Below are positions 48,031 through 58,682 of a stretch of 64,000 nt of DNA, one piece after another. Position 1 is the first letter of the stretch. Each line of letters begins with the position of its first letter. A program made the position numbers and the translations under genes. Source of the DNA: Metallyticus violacea (taxonomy: Eukaryota > Arthropoda > Insecta > Mantodea > Metallyticidae); the NCBI GenBank assembly GCA_030762175.1, contig CM060833.1:154417501-154481500 (forward strand), read 5' to 3'. Below the pieces are notes generated by a model. It had not been told where the DNA came from. It worked only from the letters and a program-made list of their open reading frames with translations, and ran no database searches.

Positions 48031-48576
48031 AAAATGCATCACAGGCTGTGGGAGTCGTCCTGGTGGTGTAGTGTTAGCCATACTTTCCTCCTAAACCTAA
48101 GATCGCGGGTTCGATCCCAGCCAGGACCGATGTATTTTTCGGGCGTAAAAATCCTTCGGAAGGGAAGTAAAGCCGTGGGTCCCCTGTCGTACATTTACGG
48201 CACGATAAAGAACCTCAAGCCTGAAAGAAGAGACCTCTGAGCAAAAATTTTCGGCCATTTCACGCCCTGATTTGAATGGGAGGATGATTGCCTGAGATGT
48301 CAAAGAGCTTCGTAAATAATAATAAAAAAAATTAATAACCAGGCTGTTGACACGGATGATGAGATGAAGTGATATATTGGGAAAGCTATTTTCTAAAGGA
48401 AGGAGGTGTTCCAGACCTAAGTTAAAGTCTAAGTTTAGGGTATTTCTCCGACATTTGCCGTTTATGAGGACTGAGGAAAACTTGGAAAAACCTCAGTCAG
48501 GCAGGGGGGTCTTGGTGGAAATCGAACCCAAGACCTTCCGCTCACAAGTCCGCGTCTTAATGACATCGGTCACCTG
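48031..48576 (-). mobile_element. SINE A, copy 8, split by SINE B
   Basis: The first piece (48031-48049, TGCATCACAGGCTGTG) matches the GGCACCACAGGCGGTGG end of SINE A. The rest resumes at 48340 (CAGGCTGTTGACACGGATGA) and runs to the head. The 3'-most ACGGGCGTTAAAC is lost against the microsatellite. A 12-bp duplication of CTAAGTT-type sequence lies in the body. Confidence 0.9.
48050..48339 (+). mobile_element. SINE B, copy 8 (inside SINE A copy 8)
   Basis: Complete head (TCCTGGTGGTGTAGTG, GGTTCGATCCC) and a TAAATAATAATAAAA tail, with about 13 bp missing before CCTTCGGAAGGG. Flanking CAGGCTGT copies (48042-48049 and 48340-48347) are both SINE A sequence and mark the insertion. Confidence 0.93.
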
Positions 48577-50909
48577 ACTTTACTTGATACACAATGATTT
48601 ATTATTTATTATTATATATATTATTAATATATTATATATTATATATATTATTAATATATATTAAAATAATATGCAACATATGATGTTAAAGGTTAAATAG
48701 TTACCTGTAAAACAAATGCAAGTCACTGTTAAAATGATGCTAAATCTGAATAATAATGGGGTGCTCATTGAAATAACTCCATCGCAGCTTTTCAACATCT
48801 TACACAGTCTATAGTTTCAGAAACAAGTATGTTACATTCTACATTAAAGAATATGCTCTGCATTTATTTTATCACAAGTAATATTACGAGAAGGGTCTGA
48901 GATTTATCTGGGAAGTTCAGACCCTCGAGTGATATTTATTAAAACTATTTCACGAATAAAATAATAATTTAAATATAATTCCTATGAACTTGGTTTTCAA
49001 CATTGTAATAATTATATATTTGTACTTAGCCTTTTCAGGCAATCTTATGATAGAAGAATGCTGATTGTCAGTAATGCCAATAGAGAAGAGCAAAATACGG
49101 ATTTAGGAATATTTCGTGAATAGAATAAGAATAAAAATTATATATATTTGAAATTCGTGCACAGAATGTTAACACTTATACAAAATATTACACTTAGGAA
49201 TATCTGTTCTACTCAGAAACCGTGAGACTGAAATGGACAAAAATTGACTATTACAAACGCTACTGTTCGATTTTCTAATACCAACTGAGAAAAAAAAAAT
49301 ATAACATACAATCTCCATCTCTATTTTTATTCTGTAATTTCGAATTCCTTACGATAAGATCAAATTGCATATTTGATGCATCACCAAAACGCTTTGAAGA
49401 ACCCTCCATTTTGTGTTATGATTGTCGATTGTCCATGCTTTAGTCGCTATCAATAGCTCCCCAGCGCCTCTAGCAAAAGTGATCAGCGATGCGTGTTCAG
49501 GAATTATATAGTGGAGGTATAGAGTTGGCTGCACTGACCACAAGACAAATGCACGTCGCGTGATAAAACAAATTTGGTAATAATTTTTCGATAATTTCAT
49601 ACTGTGATTGGTCATAATTCAAAATTTTGTTTCATTGCTCGGTTTTAAGATGTCGTCACATGAGTGAGTTAGTCACATTAATAAATTTTTTCAAAGTTCT
49701 AAAAAACCCTCATAAAATGGTCAACTTTAAGGAGCCAAATTTCATAAAAAATAGATGAAAAGTACATAAACACTCAATTTTAATAAATAGTAATTTAATT
49801 ACTATTTTTTCTTAAGTTAAGCTTTCCATGCCTAAAATCTCGCACAGAGAACGATATAATTAACAATTCCCACCAAGAAAATCGAGCCTATTCATCAACA
49901 TTTGGAATGCATACATCAAATACTTATCGCAATGCATTTTCCTCCCTTACAATGGAAGCCTCACAACAGAAGCTGCTCCGGATGTTTCAGTCAGTTCTAC
50001 AGTTTCTACGCTTAGTTTGTAGGTCCCGGAAATTAATTAAAGAGCTTTTAGAAAAACGTTCTATCAGATACGGATATCGTTAAAAGTGTTTGATTTTTAC
50101 GCGTACTTTACATAACTAAACTTTCCTTTTATACAACAGTTTCTCTTACTATATTGGTCCTTATTTGAAACCAACCATTGTTAATTTCGAGGGAGCCACA
50201 ACCTACTACTGTGTTTGGTACATAAATAAATTGAAATCCTAAAAGCAATATTGTGCTCATTTAACACCGCAAATCTTTATAAATACAAAAATCGATGATT
50301 ATATTTCAAATTTTCGTGATTCCATTACCACATCCCAGATAAGCATTATTTCGTTGTTATTGAGGGAACCGTCGTAAGAAACATGTCAAATAATGGCCCA
50401 AAAATCTATTTTTGCAGGCTGATTAAGTTCATTTCTTTTAGATTCATAAAGCGAATATATTTTGTCCGACTTTCACTTTAAAAATCTGTACATCAGTGTT
50501 TATATGACCCCATGCTCAGGTAAAGAGCATCTCATAAATATTAAAAGTCGTTTTTATCAAAATAGCTTTTTCTGGAAATTCAAGCTGTTCCTTGTGGTGC
50601 TAAATTTCACAAATTAATTTCAATTCATTTATATTTACAATTACAACAAAATGCCACAAAGTGTAAATAATAAATTCTATTCTAAAATGATACTTATAAA
50701 AATTATGAAAATATTTTATCTCATTTATGTGTCTGGAACATAAATCGGCAGTTTTTTTTCAAACATCTTGAAAACTACGCTACAAGGAAAATTGTATACA
50801 GGGGGCATAAAATTCATAAAATAATTTAATGGATACGATTGAAATTACAAATTTTATTTTTATTACACACTATTAATATAGGGGTCAAAGATGAAATGAA
50901 TTACCCAAG

Positions 50910-50967
<58 letters not shown>

Positions 50968-51190
50968 CCAGGTCGGTCCCGTTAATAATATTAAATTTCT
51001 GCAAAGATTAGAAAGCGAATATTCCCTTTCCTTTAAGTTTTAAAACTTACTTTATTTCTGTAGGGAAAATATAAAAACCTTTATGAAAATTAAGGGAAGC
51101 CTTTTTATTGTTTTGACTTAGCAGTTCATGTGAGCAGAATCATTTATTGCACAGTTTCGCAAAACACAAAAAAATATTTTAATTATGACT
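48577..51190. other. No gene seen; AT repeats
   Basis: Very AT-rich. An AT/ATT-rich block at 48600-48668 and a pure AT dinucleotide run at 50912-50965 are the only clear repeats. Confidence 0.55.
50912..50965. repeat. (AT)n microsatellite
   Basis: About 27 AT units without interruption. Confidence 0.97.
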
Positions 51191-51495
51191 GTGAATAATT
51201 TATTAACGTAGCCCCGTTTTCACCTACTTCCTTATAGCTATCCAGATTTAGCTCTTATCATTATATGAAAACTTGTAGGTACACGAGTTGACAGCATGGT
51301 GAGACAAGGGGTAAACGATGTGAATAATTTATTAAAGCGGAGCCGCATATTTCCTTATAGCTATTCGGATTTCAGCTCTTATCATCATAAAAATACATGT
51401 GGGTACACGAAAAAGAGTCGACAGCATGGTGAGACAAGGAATAAACGATGTGAATAATTTATTAAAACGGAGCTACATTTTTACCTATTTCCTTA
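51191..51495. repeat. 130-bp tandem repeat, 2.4 units
   Basis: Units begin GTGAATAATTTATTAA at 51191, 51320 and 51450 and contain TTCCTTATAGCTAT, AGCTCTTATCAT and CGACAGCATGGTGAGACAAG. The third unit stops after CCTTATA, where a transposon-like end follows. Confidence 0.9.
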
Positions 51496-52470
51496 TACAG
51501 AGTGCGGCAGGAACAACGACCCATTTTCAATCGTGCGCTATTGTTGGTCACGACTCTTTAGAGAGTTGATGTTTGTACCATTGCGCAGTGCAATTCAAAG
51601 CATTTTCTGTACGCCATAGTACATGACCTTGGCCGCTCGCTCCGCTGCACATACACGGCAATCAGTATGGGATACAGGTTGAACGTGCATGGTGCGTTTG
51701 CAATTTAAACGATTTAAAAGAATGTCCATAAATTTGAAGACCCTGCAGAAAGATCGCCATATAACATTTTAACAACACATATTTTTTTTTATTTATTTAT
51801 CCTGGTAAGAGTTAAGGCAATGGGGCTTTCAGAAAGTGCTGCAACCGGCCCGTGTCTGTTAGACAATAATGAATATATAAAAAAGAATGAATATATATAA
51901 CTAACACCTCACGGCAATTAACTTTAAGCTATCAAAGTGTTTATTCGGTGCACTTTTAAATGTATATGAACTTAATAGGAGATTCTGTTGAGTTCAGTTA
52001 TGTATCTATAACTAGTGAAAAAAATCTTGCATGTTTCTAAATCAAAATTTAGTTTCTTTTTCTGAAGCTATTGCTTAAGTGAAGTACCAGTTCTTAGTGA
52101 TCAAGTGTGTTCATTTGATATCGTAACAAAAAAGCTCCACTCGGAGGAGAAAAACCGCTATATTACAATTGAAACTTTGTACGGAAGTTTGTATCAGTGA
52201 TGGCAGCATTGACCCTATACTTCGATAACATTTAAAACAGCAAATAATTTGTGCAAAAAAATGGGTCTCACGTTTCCTAACCAATGAACAAAAGATGAGT
52301 ATGGAAATTGCTTAGAAGGTTTCCACCAAGCGACCCTAAAAATTTGAAATATATATATCGGGATAAAGGCTGATTTCATTACTATATCACTCCAAATATA
52401 GCTCAGAACTAGTGCGGGTGGCAAGACCAGTTGTCCTGCAATAAAATGTTTATTCTCCTAAGCTAATGTT
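51496..52470 (+). pseudogene. Decayed mariner-like relic with left end
   Basis: CAGAGTGCGGCAGGAACAAC directly follows the TA of CCTTATA in the broken 130-bp repeat, as expected for a TA-targeting insertion; no right end was found. Around 52240-52450 the plus strand reads KWVSRFLTNEQKMSMEIA and, in other frames, PSDPKNLKYI and WFHYYITPN, like the mariner linker and first catalytic block. A TTTATTTATCCTGGTAAGAG piece at 51790 looks like a separate small insertion. Whether left end and coding remnant are one element is unproven. Confidence 0.5.
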
Positions 52471-52532
52471 CATGATTTTCTTCAACAGTAGTTGACTAAG
52501 GTACAAGGAATGACAATGAATTGTGTATATTA

Positions 52533-53826
52533 TGAGGTGCATTCAAGTTATAACACTTTCGATTTTTTTTCTCAGTATTATAAACAGATAGAATTATGCA
52601 GTTTTTTTTAAATACGCGGACATTCGTTGTTAATGCGTGACAGAGATGGCAGCACTTTAAGCCAAGCAGAACTCTGGCGGCAGCGGCGAGAGTCAGGACT
52701 GTTTTTGATACTTCAAAATGGCGACGTTTTCATTACAAAAACAGGGTGTAATCGCTCGTTTTCTCCATTTGCGTGGCTTGTTACCGGTTGAGTGAGACAT
52801 GTGGTGATAGTGTCATGGATGTTTCTAATGTGCGTTCATGGGTGCGACAGTTCAAGGAAGGCAGATCGTCATGTGACAACAAACCAAGGCAATCTCGGCC
52901 TCGCACAAGTCGGTTTAACGACTTGATCGAGCGAGTGGAGAAAATTGTTTTGGTGGATCGCCGAATGAGTGTGGAACATATCACCTTCAAAGTTGGCTTT
53001 TCTGTGGGATCTATGCACACAATCCTGCATGTTGACTTGAAAATGCGAAAAGTGTCCTCCAGGTGGGTGCCACGAATGCTGACGGACGACCACAAGGCTC
53101 CGCGTGAGGCATGTTGCCAGCCAATGTTGACGCGTGATGACGGTATGAATGGGACGTTCTTTTCATCGATTGTGTGGCAATGGATGAGACCTGGATGCCG
53201 TTTTTCAATCCTGAAACGAAGCATCAATCTGCTCAATGGAAGCGCTGAGATTCACCATCACCAAAAACATTTCGGTTAAGCGCCAGTGCAGAAAAAATTA
53301 TAGTGGCCATGTTCTGGAACAGCGATGAAGTAATCCTAACTCATTGCGTTCCAAAGAGCACTACGGTGACAGATGCATCCTACGAAGATGTTTTGAAGAA
53401 GAAGAAGCTCTTTCCAGCACGTAAAAATGACAGCAAAAGGCAGCACGTGTGCTCTTTCACCAAGACAATGCCCCAGCGCATCGGGCGAACGTTACACAGC
53501 AGTTTTTTCATCATGAAAACTACTTTGAAGTGATTCTTGATGCTCCCTACCCACCTGACCGGGCTCCTAGCGACTTTTGGTTGTTTCCAACGATGAAAGA
53601 CACTCTCCGTGGTCGCACATTTTCTAGCCGTGCTGCTATTTTCCAGTGGTCAAAACAGACTCCTACAGAAGCGTGCGCAGCGGCCATGAAAACATGGCGT
53701 CGGCGTTGTGAAAAATGTGTACGGCTGCAGGGAGATTACGTCGAGAAGTGATACAAGTTTCATAGTTTTCGTGTGATTAGTCAGTAAGAAACAAAATCGC
53801 AGGTGTTATAGCTTGAATGCGCCTCG
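52533..53826 (+). mobile_element. Mariner element M6, full length
   Basis: Inverted ends TGAGGTGCATTCAAGTTATA and, from the right, CGAGGCGCATTCAAGCTATA, both continuing ACAC, with TA flanks at 52531-52532 and 53827-53828. The length is 1294 bp. Confidence 0.93.
52718..53751 (+). pseudogene. Mariner transposase (M6), frameshifted
   Basis: It starts MATFSLQKQGVIARFLHLRG. The next frame gives NVRSWVRQFKEGRSSCDNKP and VDRRMSVEHITFKVGFSVGS, then RKVSSRWVPRMLTDDHKAPR. The first catalytic block is shifted (CVAMDETWMPFFNPETK across frames). KRQCRKIIVAMFWNSDEVIL and VLFHQDNAPAHRANVTQQFF follow, then PYPPDRAPSDFWLFPTMKDT and a terminal GDYVEK. As read, 35 residues separate the second and third D, one more than the usual 34. 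At least three frame changes are needed to read it through. Confidence 0.92.
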
Positions 53827-53828
53827 TA

Positions 53829-54655
53829 TAGCGCTTACCAGATGTGTTGGATTCTTTATTCGAGGAAGTAGGAGCCGAGGTCCAAAAACAGGAACTTTCA
53901 AGGCTGCTGATTTTTGACACTGCGCCTGCTCACAGAACTGAGAAATTTGGGAAAACTGGAGGCCGGAAAACTCTAAATGATTGACCATCCAACCCACAGC
54001 CCTGACGTTGCATCGTGCAGAAATAAATAAAAAAAATACAACATTTGAACATATCACAATGATCTAATCAAATCAAAACAAGTGGTTAAAATAAATAAAC
54101 ATCCTACATTTGCATTTGAACATTTTGGACTATATTTTGGGTTGTAAATTGTAAGTTTATTTTATTGACTTTAGATGAAAATAATACAGGAGTATATAAT
54201 AAGATCCTAACTCTGTTTATTCCCTCGAATGAAATTTGTAATTGCTGTAAAACCTGCAGAAACTTGTCCAGGCTAGAAATTCAGCTCTGTTGACAATTAC
54301 TCAGTCGGAGAACGATAGCGCCTTTGACAAGTGGTTGCAGTGCCTATAATTACGCGTAGAGAGCCATTTTACGATATTTTGAAGTAATGTGAGGTGAGCT
54401 AAGTGCTTCAGTACGTACACTCGTGCCATGGATTCTGTGAAGGCACTAGCAAAGCATTTAAATATCCCTTTTTACATGATTAAAGAACACGAATTGCAAG
54501 ATCATTGTGTTGTCAAATGAAATTCTGTCAAATACTCCATACATGAATCGATCGCTGTAAATATTCTGACTAAAAATGTCCCCGGAATGTCCGCCGATAT
54601 CTTGTAAGCGCAACTTTTAATACATTCCCCAAAAAATTAATTAAGAAGCGCCAAG
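53829..54655. other. No recognised feature
   Basis: AT-rich flank between two mariners. The minus frame at 53806-54057 is unrecognised. Confidence 0.5.
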
Positions 54656-54657
54656 TA

Positions 54658-55350
54658 CGAGGGTAAACCCAAAAGTAAGGTCTCTTATGTTTTTAAAAAT
54701 ATAGAGAAACGTTTATTTTCAAAACATGGCATATAGTTTAGAAGCTTGAGCATTCTTCTACTTTTCTACATAATCGCCATTTCGGTCAATGCGTTTTTGT
54801 AAGCGCTGGGGCAGTTTTTGTATGCCCATGTCATACCAGCTCCTCGCCGCCATGCTATTGAGAAAGCGTCATCTTTCACCTTGTCGTTCTCGCTGAAGCA
54901 CCTTCCAGCCAAACGTTCTTTCAACTTGAGAAACAAGTGGTAGTCGCTGGGTGCTAAGTCCGGACTATAGGGTGGATGGGTGAAGATGTTCTATCCAAAC
55001 TGTTGCAGAAGATCCACGGTTTGACGGACGGCGTGAGGGCGAGCGTTGTCGTGGAGAAGGCTTATGTCCTTGCTCAACATTTCTCTGGTTCTGAATCGCC
55101 CGTCTCAGTTTCTGAGCGTCTCACAATACCTGTCAGCATTTACTGTGGTCCCAGGAGCCATAAAATCAACCGACAATATCCCTTTTCGATCTGAAAATAC
55201 AGTTACCATGACTTTACCGGCAGAGTGTGTTCTTTTGAATTTTCGCGGCTTGGGTGAAGAGGAATATCGCCACTCAAGTGATTGTTGCTTAGTCTCAGGT
55301 GTGAAGTGAAAATCTCAGGTTTCACCTGTGACAATTGAATCCAAAAGGTT
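54658..55350 (-). pseudogene. Mariner element M7, 5' truncated
   Basis: The left end CGAGGGTAAACCCAAAAGTA after TA is the 3' terminus; no right end is visible. The minus strand reads, from the right: LDSIVTGETWDFHFTPETKQ (first catalytic D region), SSPKPRKFKRTHSAGKVMVT, GILSVDFMAPGTTVNADRYC, DNARPHAVRQTVDLLQQFG, a stop, then FTHPPYSPDLAPSDYHLFLK. The second and third D are 34 residues apart. The C-terminus has lost GDYVEK. The N-terminal third is missing. Confidence 0.85.
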
Positions 55351-56104
55351 GTCCAATGCGCACTTCGCACTTGGCTGTAGCGGTAAACGGAAGCTCCATT
55401 ACAACCGGCTGTCAAGACAAGACTGAGAGCCCCAGCGACTGTGTGATGCATTCTGTAGCGAGTTGGGGAAGCAACAAACACAACAGAGTGGTCAACAGTC
55501 GCGAAAAAAGCTGCAGCTCCAGGGCTTTGGAGCGTTACTTTTGGGATTGCCCTGGCTATAGGATCAAAGTGGCCGTTCGATCATTTTTCGCTCCATTGCA
55601 CAGATATGTGAGATTAAAAAACATTGAATTTGCATTAATTGCTGAAGTATTGCAAGTGGAACACCCTCTAATAGTTCTAAACCATTGTTACAAAAATATC
55701 AAAAGTTTGTGCATTCAAATATGATAGGATGTACCTGCTGCAAATTTCTCTCGGTGGCGTTGGTAATCATACTGAGGTTGTGATGCACCCAAAACAGCTG
55801 TTTAGCAGCTGAAACTATGCAGTAAACGATGTATCTTTGCCCATATTTTCCAAAAAAAACTTTGAGATTGTTATTACAATATTGCAATAATTGTCCGGCA
55901 TGGAATCCTATCATTTGAACACGATAGGCATATAGCTGGCTTGTTACTGCACAGAGTGTATTATGAAATTCCCGTCACTTTACTTATAACTAACATGCAC
56001 ATTACGAGAGTATTTTATTGCTGTTGTCTCCAAATCACAGCTTTGTAGTGACTCAGGATTTCTAACCAAATTTCCAACTTTCTATACGTTTTTTATAGTT
56101 ATGC
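55351..56104. other. No recognised feature
   Basis: The 55380-55600 part is less AT-rich and the plus strand is open for 129 codons from 55335, partly antisense to M7. No motif is recognised in either strand beyond M7. Confidence 0.4.
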
Positions 56105-56116
56105 ACAACCCAATCT

Positions 56117-56408
56117 CACCGCCACGGGTGGCCGAGGTCGTTAAGGCACGGACTCGTGAGCGGGAGGTCTGCGGTTCGAATCCCGCCAGGACCGTCCTCC
56201 CTGACTGGGGTTTTTTCCAGGTTTTCCTCAGTCTTCATAACTGGCAAATGCCGGGGAGGTACCTAAACTTAGGCCTGGAACGCTTCCTTCCTTAAAAAAA
56301 AAATCCTTTCCCAATTAATCACTTCATTTCATGTATCATCGGTGTCCACCGCCTGTGGTGCCTCAGTAGTAAAAACGGGCGTTAAACACTACTCAAAAAA
56401 AAAAAAAA
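56117..56408 (+). mobile_element. SINE A, copy 9 (only plus-strand copy)
   Basis: Full length, reading head first: TGGCCGAGGTCGTTAAGG, GGTTCGAATCCCGCC, body, AAAACGGGCGTTAAACACTA and an A-tail. Perfect 12-bp duplication ACAACCCAATCT at 56105-56116 and 56409-56420. It is the least diverged copy by eye. Confidence 0.97.
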
Positions 56409-56494
56409 ACAACCCAATCTAAAAGAAGTTATTTCGGCTGCATTAGTTAGCATCGGAAATATAACTTATAGTATTTAAATGTAAGTACATTATG

Positions 56495-56517
56495 TTTAAT
56501 ATAATTTTGATTTTAAT
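56495..56517 (-). promoter_or_regulatory. Possible poly(A) signals
   Basis: Two ATTAAA hexamers on the minus strand (56512-56517 and 56495-56500) lie about 80 and 100 nt past the stop codon of the candidate exon. ATTAAA is the common variant of AATAAA, but this AT-rich region yields such hexamers by chance. Confidence 0.3.
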
Positions 56518-56598
56518 AAAAACGTCATTGTTGACATATCATATTAGTACGATATAATGATGAATGTACACATTGTTAGGGACGAATGCACCTCAACC

Positions 56599-56874
56599 TT
56601 ACTCAAAGGCTAACCATTTGTGCCTGAACACACAGTAGGCGCCTTCGGGAAGAAAGAATGAAGTGAGGGAAACACCGAACGGCCGGAATCCATTAGCGTT
56701 GAGGCATTGATGTAACTGGGGACTGTTACAATTTTTCAGATAGAACACCCCGAAATTGGCACAGCCTCCCGCATAGGAATTCGAGACCTTCAGAAGCACC
56801 GCTTGCATATCAGACACCGTGGCAGAAACATTTGTAAAGAGCAAGCCACCGTCACACCGCACCGTGCACCTCAC
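56599..56874 (-). CDS. Candidate 3'-terminal host exon, unknown protein
   Basis: A minus-strand frame of 91 codons plus stop whose base composition is near 50 percent GC, unlike its AT-rich flanks. It reads VRCTVRCDGGLLFTNVSATV, SDMQAVLLKVSNSYAGGCAN, FGVFYLKNCNSPQLHQCLNA, NGFRPFGVSLTSFFLPEGAY and CVFRHKWLAFE. Six cysteines suggest an extracellular, disulfide-bonded product. CTGTTCCAG just upstream is an acceptable 3' splice site, so I treat it as an internal-to-last exon; upstream exons would lie at higher coordinates. The frame could also start at ATG 56889. I do not recognise the family. A mobile-element origin is not excluded. Confidence 0.5.
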   Translation of the reverse strand: MRCTVRCDGGLLFTNVSATVSDMQAVLLKVSNSYAGGCANFGVFYLKNCNSPQLHQCLNANGFRPFGVSLTSFFLPEGAYCVFRHKWLAFE

Positions 56875-56889
56875 CTGGAACAGATGCAT

Positions 56890-57067
56890 CAGAAATTTTA
56901 TGAAATAGGAGAGCGAAAAATTGATGGAAATGAAAGCTCAATCCCAATATTTGCCTTAGCGTTCAGGAGAAACCATGAAAATTTCAAGAAGAATTGCCGG
57001 GACCAAGGGATTGAAACCTTGGCACTCTCGAATGCGAGTCACAAGCGTTAGAGCTACCCCGCTCGGT
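56890..57067 (-). mobile_element. SINE D-like element (tRNA head)
   Basis: On the minus strand it starts GAGCGGGGTAGCTCTAACGC (box A), has AGGTTTCAATCCC (box B) and GGTCCCGGCAATTCTTC, then a body with TGGTTTCTCCTGAACGCTAA and GGGATTGAGCTTTC, ending TCGCTCTCCTATTTCATAAA. It lies immediately upstream of the candidate exon in the same orientation. Single copy here. Confidence 0.65.
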
Positions 57068-57924
57068 TGAATCTACAGATATTAAAATAGAGCTCTGGGT
57101 AAAATGAACCCTTTTCAGTCATTTCTTTAAAGTTGAAAACCTGCTCTGTGTCAAATATTAGAAAAAAGAATTGGAGCCCGCGAAAATTACCATTAAAGAC
57201 AAACGAGCGTTTTCACAATTATGATGGGTAATGGCTGTAGATTATAGACAATTCTACAATGCAATGAAACAGATTCCTTATCTCAGAGTTGCTATGTTCG
57301 TGGTTATGCATCCATCAAATGAACGACATAATATAACTGACAAGCGAAAACGAAGATAGAGATCTTTCAGTGATTGAAATACGACTCCACGCTCTATCAG
57401 AAGTCCAGAATTGTCCCCTGTCATTATTCATAAGAATCGATGAACAAATTCGTTAATTCTAGTAAATGTTGCGTGCCATATTCATTGGGTTTCTATCAAC
57501 GTGAAAGCATGTGATAAATGTGCTCCATATACCACAAATCTCTATTTAAAGCTCTGCCATTGTATTATATGCCTGCCAGTGTCCATGAAGTTTTAATTTT
57601 TGGTCACTAAATTATTGAGATAGTCCCCACACATAGGCCGAGGGGACGAAAACCATGAATAATCACTTAAGAAAAAAACGTGTCTCTAAAACTCCTACGA
57701 AACAGAATATCCATGATATCTTAGTCTGCTTCTTTTTATCCAAAAGTTATATCTAAGACTTCTTCGATTATAAACAAAATAAGAAAGAAATTTTATTCCA
57801 AGAAGTACGTAGTTTATTCTAGGAATTGAGAGAATCGTTAAAAAGTAAAATACTGATATAGAGGAAGGTGAGAATTATAAATTATTATTATTATTATTAT
57901 TATTATTATAAATTCATTATTTAG
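57068..57924. other. No gene seen; ATT microsatellite
   Basis: AT-rich, with an ATT run at 57882-57910 just before the next SINE. Confidence 0.5.
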
Positions 57925-58078
57925 TTTATTTAGGACGCTCTTTAACATCTCAGGTCATCAGCGTCCCATTTAATTCAGGGCGTGAAACGGCCGCCAAATT
58001 TTTCTCAGAGACCTCTTCTTTCAGGCTTCAGATTCTTTATTGTGCCGTTAATGTACGACACGGGACCCACAGCTTTAC
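57925..58078 (-). mobile_element. SINE B, copy 9, 3' half only
   Basis: From TTTAGGACGCTCTTTAACATC through GTACGACACGGGACCCACAG to GCTTTACTT, where similarity ends. The tRNA head is missing. Confidence 0.9.
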
Positions 58079-58145
58079 TTTTTACACCATGTTTACACAT
58101 ATCTAGAACCCAAGTAGCATGCAATAAACACTCTCTAAGGAAAAT

Positions 58146-58289
58146 AAAATGTTTATTCATCCCATTTATTACAAATACTCAATGATTTTTTAAATTGTCT
58201 AGACAATTTTTAAATTGTCTATGGATGAATAAAATGTTTATTCATCCCATTTATTACAAATACTCAATGATTTTTTAAATTGTCTATGG
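58146..58289. repeat. 85-bp local tandem duplication with palindrome
   Basis: AAAATGTTTATTCATCCCAT starts both at 58146 and 58231; the second unit is partial. At the end of the first unit lies a perfect 18-bp palindrome AAATTGTCTAGACAATTT (58192-58209). Confidence 0.9.
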
Positions 58290-58374
58290 TTTTTTATTCT
58301 ATATGTTTAAAAATATCACTTGTTCTCAAGTGTCATAATAGAGTTATGGATTTCTCCACGGTTTTTAAATTCGA

Positions 58375-58670
58375 TTATTGATTCATTTGGTTTATTTATG
58401 GACGCTCTTTAACATCTCAGATCGTCAGCGTCTCAATTTAAGGCGTGAAACGGCCGATCAATTTCTCTCAGAGGCCTCTTCTTTCCGGTTTGAGGTTCTT
58501 TTACATGCCGTAAATCTACGACATTGAACCCACAATCTTACTTCCCTTCCGAAGGAAGCCATACTTAGGATTTTTACGCCCGAAAAAATCCATCGATCCT
58601 GGCCGGGTTCGAACCCGCAATCTTGGGTCAAGGAAGCAAGTATGGTTACCACTACACCGCCAGGACCGGC
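58375..58670 (-). mobile_element. SINE B, copy 10
   Basis: Full length. Flanks TTTTAAaTTCGA (58363-58374) and TTTTAAgTTCGA (58671-58682). Confidence 0.94.
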
Positions 58671-58682
58671 TTTTAAGTTCGA

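Noticed and set aside
52781..53236. 151-codon minus-strand frame
   Set aside because: It is antisense to the mariner M6 transposase and has no independent motif.
56101..56295. 64-codon plus-strand frame beginning MHNPISPPRVAEVV
   Set aside because: It is a translation of SINE A copy 9; similar peptides arise wherever SINE A occurs.
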